Origin: Hyphomicrobiales bacterium
GTDB taxonomy: Bacteria > Pseudomonadota > Alphaproteobacteria > Rhizobiales > Xanthobacteraceae
Reading direction: 5' to 3'
NCBI GenBank assembly: GCA_003133345.1
Contig: PKXB01000079.1
Coordinates: forward strand, 12,553-20,923
DNA: 8,371 bases
In this document: positions 5,805 through 8,371 of the stretch, one piece after another
Position numbering within the stretch: the stretch's first letter is position 1
Layout: the number at the start of each line of letters is the position of its first letter
The notes under the pieces: generated by a model
Told to the model about the DNA's origin: nothing
Database searches by the model: none
What the model saw: the letters and a program-made list of their open reading frames with translations, nothing else
Position numbers and translations under genes: made by a program

Positions 5805-7463
5805 ATGAACGCCCCCATCACCCCACCCCCCGCCATCCCGCCTTACCACCACACGCCGCTGTTTCCGCTCGGCCCCGACAAGACTCCCTATCGCAAGCTC
5901 GAGGTCGGCGGCGTCACGGTCGAGAAGGTGATGGGCAAGGACATGCTGGTGGTCGCGCCCGAGGCGCTGCGCGCGCTGGCCGAGGCCGCCTTCACCGACA
6001 TCAATCATCTGCTGCGCCCGGCGCACCTCAAGCAGTTGCGCGCCATTCTCGACGACCCGCAGGCCTCGCCCAACGACAAGTTCGTCGCCTATGACTTCCT
6101 CAAGAACGCCAACATCTCCGCCGGCGGCGTGCTGCCGATGTGCCAGGACACCGGCACCGCCATCATCATGGGCAAGAAGGGCCGCCTGGTGTTCAGCGAC
6201 GGCTCCGACGAGGCGGCGCTCTGCGAGGGCGCGCGCGACGCGTATCTGAAACGCAATTTGCGCTATTCGCAGCTGGCGCCGATCTCCATGTTCGAGGAGA
6301 AGAACACCCGCAACAACATGCCGGCGCAGGTCGAGATCTATGCCGAGGGCCAGGAAAACGAAGCCGCCTACAAGTTCCTGTTCATCGCCAAAGGCGGCGG
6401 CTCGGCCAACAAGTCGTTTTTGTTCCAGGCGACGCCCTCGATCCTCACGCACGACCGCATGCTGGCGTTCCTCAAGGAAAAGGTGTTGACGCTCGGCACC
6501 GCCGCCTGCCCGCCCTATCATCTGGCGATCGTGATCGGCGGCACGAGCGTCGAGCTCACCATGAAGACGGTGAAGCTCGCCTCCACGCATTATCTCGACG
6601 AACTGCCGACCAAAGGCAGCGAGGACGGCCACGCGTTTCGCGATCTCGAAATGGAGAAAGAAGTGCTGACGATGACGCAGTCGACCGGCGTCGGCGCGCA
6701 GTTCGGCGGCAAATATTTCTGCCACGACGTGCGCGTTATAAGACTGCCGCGGCACGGCGCGTCGCTGCCGATCGGGCTGGGCGTATCCTGCGCCGCCGAC
6801 CGGCAAGCCTTGGGAAAAATAACGCGAGATGGCGTATTTCTGGAAGAACTCGAGCATCATCCGGCGCAATATCTGCCCGACATCGATCAGGAGAAACTGG
6901 GCGGCGCGGTGGTCAAGGTCGATTTGCGGCGGCCGATGAAGGAGATTCTGGCGACGCTGTCGAAATATCCGGTGAAGACGCGGCTCTCGCTCTCAGGGCC
7001 GTTGATCGTGGCGCGCGACCTGGCGCACGCCAAGTTGCGCGAGCGGTTGGAAGCCGGCAAAGGCCTGCCGGATTATTTCAAAAATCACCCGATTTATTAC
7101 GCCGGGCCCGCGAAAACGCCGGCCGGTTACGCCTCCGGAGCCTTCGGGCCGACCACGGCGGGACGGATGGATTCCTACATCGATCAGTTCCAGGCCGCCG
7201 GCGGTTCTATGATTTCTCTGGCGAAGGGAAATCGTTCGGCGCAGGTGCGCGACGCTTGCCATAAGCACGGCGGATTCTATCTGGCCTCGATCGGCGGCAG
7301 CGCGGCGAACCTGGCCGAGCACTGCATCAAGAAAGTCGAATGCCAGGAATATCCCGAGCTCGGCATGGAAGCGATCTGGCGCATCGAGGTCGTCGACTTC
7401 CCCGCCTTCATCGTGATCGACGACAAGGGCAACGATTTTTTCAAAGAATTGAACTTGGGCTAA
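5805..7463 (+). CDS. fumA: Fumarate hydratase, class I (iron-sulfur)
   Basis: A 552-residue cytoplasmic TCA-cycle enzyme that interconverts fumarate and (S)-malate using an oxygen-sensitive [4Fe-4S] cluster. The N-terminal alpha (TtdA-like) domain covers about 1-340 and the C-terminal beta (TtdB-like) domain the rest, fused as in FumA/FumB. The three cluster cysteines are C113 (PMCQDTGTA), C235 (AACPPYHLA) and C329 (VSCAADR). Active-site segments are visible: the Asp of CQDTG (115), His318 in LPRHGASLP, Arg404 in IVARD, the [11 protein letters not shown] loop (448-458) and Lys474 in LAKGN. The length and all key residues indicate an intact enzyme. I chose ATG 5805 because GGAG lies five bases upstream; a TTG at 5787 is in frame but lacks support. 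It lies next to the AT-rich islet and is transcribed alone. A long palindromic repeat follows the stop. Confidence 0.96.
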   Translation: MNAPITPPPAIPPYHHTPLFPLGPDKTPYRKLEVGGVTVEKVMGKDMLVVAPEALRALAEAAFTDINHLLRPAHLKQLRAILDDPQASPNDKFVAYDFLKNANISAGGVLPMCQDTGTAIIMGKKGRLVFSDGSDEAALCEGARDAYLKRNLRYSQLAPISMFEEKNTRNNMPAQVEIYAEGQENEAAYKFLFIAKGGGSANKSFLFQATPSILTHDRMLAFLKEKVLTLGTAACPPYHLAIVIGGTSVELTMKTVKLASTHYLDELPTKGSEDGHAFRDLEMEKEVLTMTQSTGVGAQFGGKYFCHDVRVIRLPRHGASLPIGLGVSCAADRQALGKITRDGVFLEELEHHPAQYLPDIDQEKLGGAVVKVDLRRPMKEILATLSKYPVKTRLSLSGPLIVARDLAHAKLRERLEAGKGLPDYFKNHPIYYAGPAKTPAGYASGAFGPTTAGRMDSYIDQFQAAGGSMISLAKGNRSAQVRDACHKHGGFYLASIGGSAANLAEHCIKKVECQEYPELGMEAIWRIEVVDFPAFIVIDDKGNDFFKELNLG

Positions 7464-7465
7464 CT

Positions 7466-7570
7466 GTCATTCCGGGGCGCGAGCGAAGCGAGCGAACCCG
7501 GAATCCAGAACCACATGCCGTGCCGCCCCTGGATTCCGGGTCCGGCGCTTCGCGCCGGACCCGGAATGAC
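7466..7570. repeat. 105-base compound palindromic repeat, likely bidirectional terminator
   Basis: The element has 11-base inverted ends, GTCATTCCGGG (7466-7476) and CCCGGAATGAC (7560-7570). Inside are two units. The left unit has ATTCCGGG (7469-7476) facing CCCGGAAT (7497-7504) around the Ala-Gly-Cys-like spacer GCGCGAGCGAAGCGAGCGAA. The right unit is a perfect 16-pair hairpin with a three-base loop (7533-7548 / 7552-7567). CCCGGAATCCAG (7497-7508) is also complementary to CTGGATTCCGGG (7529-7540), so a second, nested fold is possible. I recognise this as a dispersed repeat of Bradyrhizobium / Rhodopseudomonas-type genomes. It fills most of the gap between two convergent genes and starts two bases after the fumarase stop, so it probably ends transcription from both sides. 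Confidence 0.8.
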
Positions 7571-7605
7571 GGAACGATGTTTGTCCGGAGCTGCGCTGGG
7601 GCGGT

Positions 7606-8193
7606 CTATAACCCGGTCGCGAAGCGGGCCATCACCACGATGATGGCGACCTGCATGGTGCCCTGCGCCGCCACCACGCGCACGTAAGTGCGCATCCAGC
7701 GCTTGAGCTTGTCGTGGTCGGGCGCGGGCTTCATGATTTCAAAATAGAGCCTGAGATTCATCGGCAGCAGAATGCCCAGCCCCTGCACCGTGAGCACGCT
7801 GACGATGCCAAGCGCGGCGATCACCCAGCAGAATTGCGGGTAGCCGAGATCGAGATAGCCCAGCCGCACCGCCAGGAACCAGCCGGAGGTGGAGGTGATG
7901 ATGGACAGCGTCGGCATCAGGATCAGCGTGCGCGGGATGATGCCGGCGATCATGGCGCGCCGGGTGTCGAGCGTGACGCGGCGCAGCACCGGGCCGATCA
8001 CGAAGCCCATGAACAGGTCGATGCCGGTCCACAGCGCGCCGGTCATGACGTGGACGAAATCGAGGACCCAGAGACTGGGCGAAAGAATCGCCGCCATCAT
8101 CGCGGCCAAGGCCGCCGCCGCGGCGGCGATGTACCAGGGCCGCAGCGGCGCGGCGACGCGCGCGGGCGGCGCTGCAATCATCGTATCGGCCAA
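7606..8193 (-). CDS. CopD/DUF2269-like integral membrane protein
   Basis: A 195-residue inner-membrane protein with hydrophobic segments at about 21-38, 43-68, 87-108, 122-147 and 171-192. The second, DFVHVMTGALWTGIDLFMGF (45-64), resembles the heme- or copper-associated HV-x-x-G-x-x-W-x-G helix of CopD/DUF2269-type proteins. GYPQFCWVIAALGI and GILLPMNLRLYFEIMK complete the pattern. The family name is tentative and the substrate or partner unknown. I chose TTG 8193 because GGGAG lies six bases upstream. ATG 8181 is four codons downstream with no better site, and an in-frame ATG at 8244 would add 17 mostly charged residues without a clear ribosome site. It converges on fumarase and lies downstream of the gene cut by the right edge, with a hairpin between. 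Confidence 0.7.
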   Translation of the reverse strand: MADTMIAAPPARVAAPLRPWYIAAAAAALAAMMAAILSPSLWVLDFVHVMTGALWTGIDLFMGFVIGPVLRRVTLDTRRAMIAGIIPRTLILMPTLSIITSTSGWFLAVRLGYLDLGYPQFCWVIAALGIVSVLTVQGLGILLPMNLRLYFEIMKPAPDHDKLKRWMRTYVRVVAAQGTMQVAIIVVMARFATGL

Positions 8194-8250
8194 GCGGCGC
8201 TCCCGTTGTCGAACGGCAGCGAGGCTAGCGACGGAGAGCCGCATTGCCAA

Positions 8251-8269
8251 GACCCGCGTTGCGCGGGTC
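8251..8269 (-). terminator. Hairpin after the right-edge gene
   Basis: A perfect eight-pair stem (GACCCGCG, loop of three, CGCGGGTC) lies 27 bases past the stop codon of the right-edge gene on the minus strand. It is followed on that strand only by TTGG, so it is a weak intrinsic terminator at best. If it terminates, the CopD/DUF2269-like gene needs its own promoter between here and 8193. Confidence 0.4.
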
Positions 8270-8296
8270 CGGCCCCGGTGCTCAGACCATTTCGGC

Positions 8297-8371
8297 TTAT
8301 TCCGCGGCCTGTTGCGTGGCGCCGAATTCTGCCGTCGACGCTTGCGCGCGCAGCTGATTGAACACGAAGAC
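8297..8371 (-). CDS. C-terminal end of an unidentified gene (partial)
   Basis: The last 24 codons of a minus-strand frame entering from the right edge, ending in TAA at 8299-8297. The peptide is VFVFNQLRAQASTAEFGATQ followed by QAAE. It is hydrophilic and Ala/Gln-rich at its end. The length is too short to assign a family. Support for it being a real gene is the open frame to the edge, the same strand as the next gene, and a hairpin shortly after the stop. Confidence 0.45.
   Translation of the reverse strand, partial: VFVFNQLRAQASTAEFGATQQAAE

Noticed and set aside
5775..6869. 364-codon minus-strand frame opposite fumarase
   Set aside because: Antisense shadow of a complete fumarase with all catalytic residues; no domain visible.
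6140..7264. 374-codon plus-strand frame within fumarase
   Set aside because: Shifted frame, Arg-rich, no recognisable family.
7466..7570. CRISPR-like repeats
   Set aside because: The repeated core is inverted rather than regularly spaced direct repeats with spacers, and there are no cas genes.
7714..8361. 215-codon plus-strand frame opposite the membrane-protein gene
   Set aside because: Antisense shadow rich in His, Arg and Asp; the opposite strand encodes clear membrane helices with a ribosome site.

Overview
The window is high-GC DNA that looks like the chromosome of an alphaproteobacterium of the Hyphomicrobiales (Rhizobiales), in the Bradyrhizobium / Rhodopseudomonas / Xanthobacteraceae neighbourhood. 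The grounds are the base composition, the gene families (class I fumarase, GYD and DUF5996 proteins, a small SET-domain protein) and the palindromic intergenic repeats built on GTCATTCCGGG and GTCATTGCCGG, which I recognise as typical of that group. The assignment is from memory, not from a search.

Left part (1-2452), all on the minus strand and read right to left: a GYD-domain protein (2452 to 2162), a strong hairpin, a SET-domain lysine methyltransferase with a very basic tail (2032 to 1562), an EamA/DMT-family permease (1457 to 543) and a cupin protein (475 to beyond the left edge). The permease and cupin are 67 bases apart and may be co-transcribed. The other gaps are 104 and 129 bases, so one operon is not certain.

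Middle part (2601-4841), plus strand: a small exported Cys-containing protein, a DUF5996 protein, a short palindromic repeat, a second small exported protein with two Cys, and a truncated-looking XRE-type helix-turn-helix reading frame that overlaps the end of the previous gene.

Next comes an AT-richer islet (about 4842-5790). It carries one minus-strand gene for a membrane protein of unknown function with a soluble N-terminal half and about four membrane segments. Its composition contrasts sharply with both flanks, so recent acquisition is likely. It is followed by a complete class I (iron-sulfur) fumarate hydratase on the plus strand (5805-7463), the only clear central-metabolism gene here. 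A 105-base compound palindromic repeat separates fumarase from a convergent gene for a CopD/DUF2269-like membrane protein (8193 to 7606). The right edge holds the last 24 codons of another minus-strand gene, followed by a hairpin.

I see no CRISPR array, tRNA, rRNA, transposase, integrase or recognisable multi-gene defence or biosynthetic system. Most of the window is ordinary chromosome. The places worth a second look are the AT-rich orphan membrane gene with the adjacent HTH remnant, the bacterial SET protein, and the compound repeat. No stretch over 300 bases lacks a gene; the longest gap is 3992-4197.
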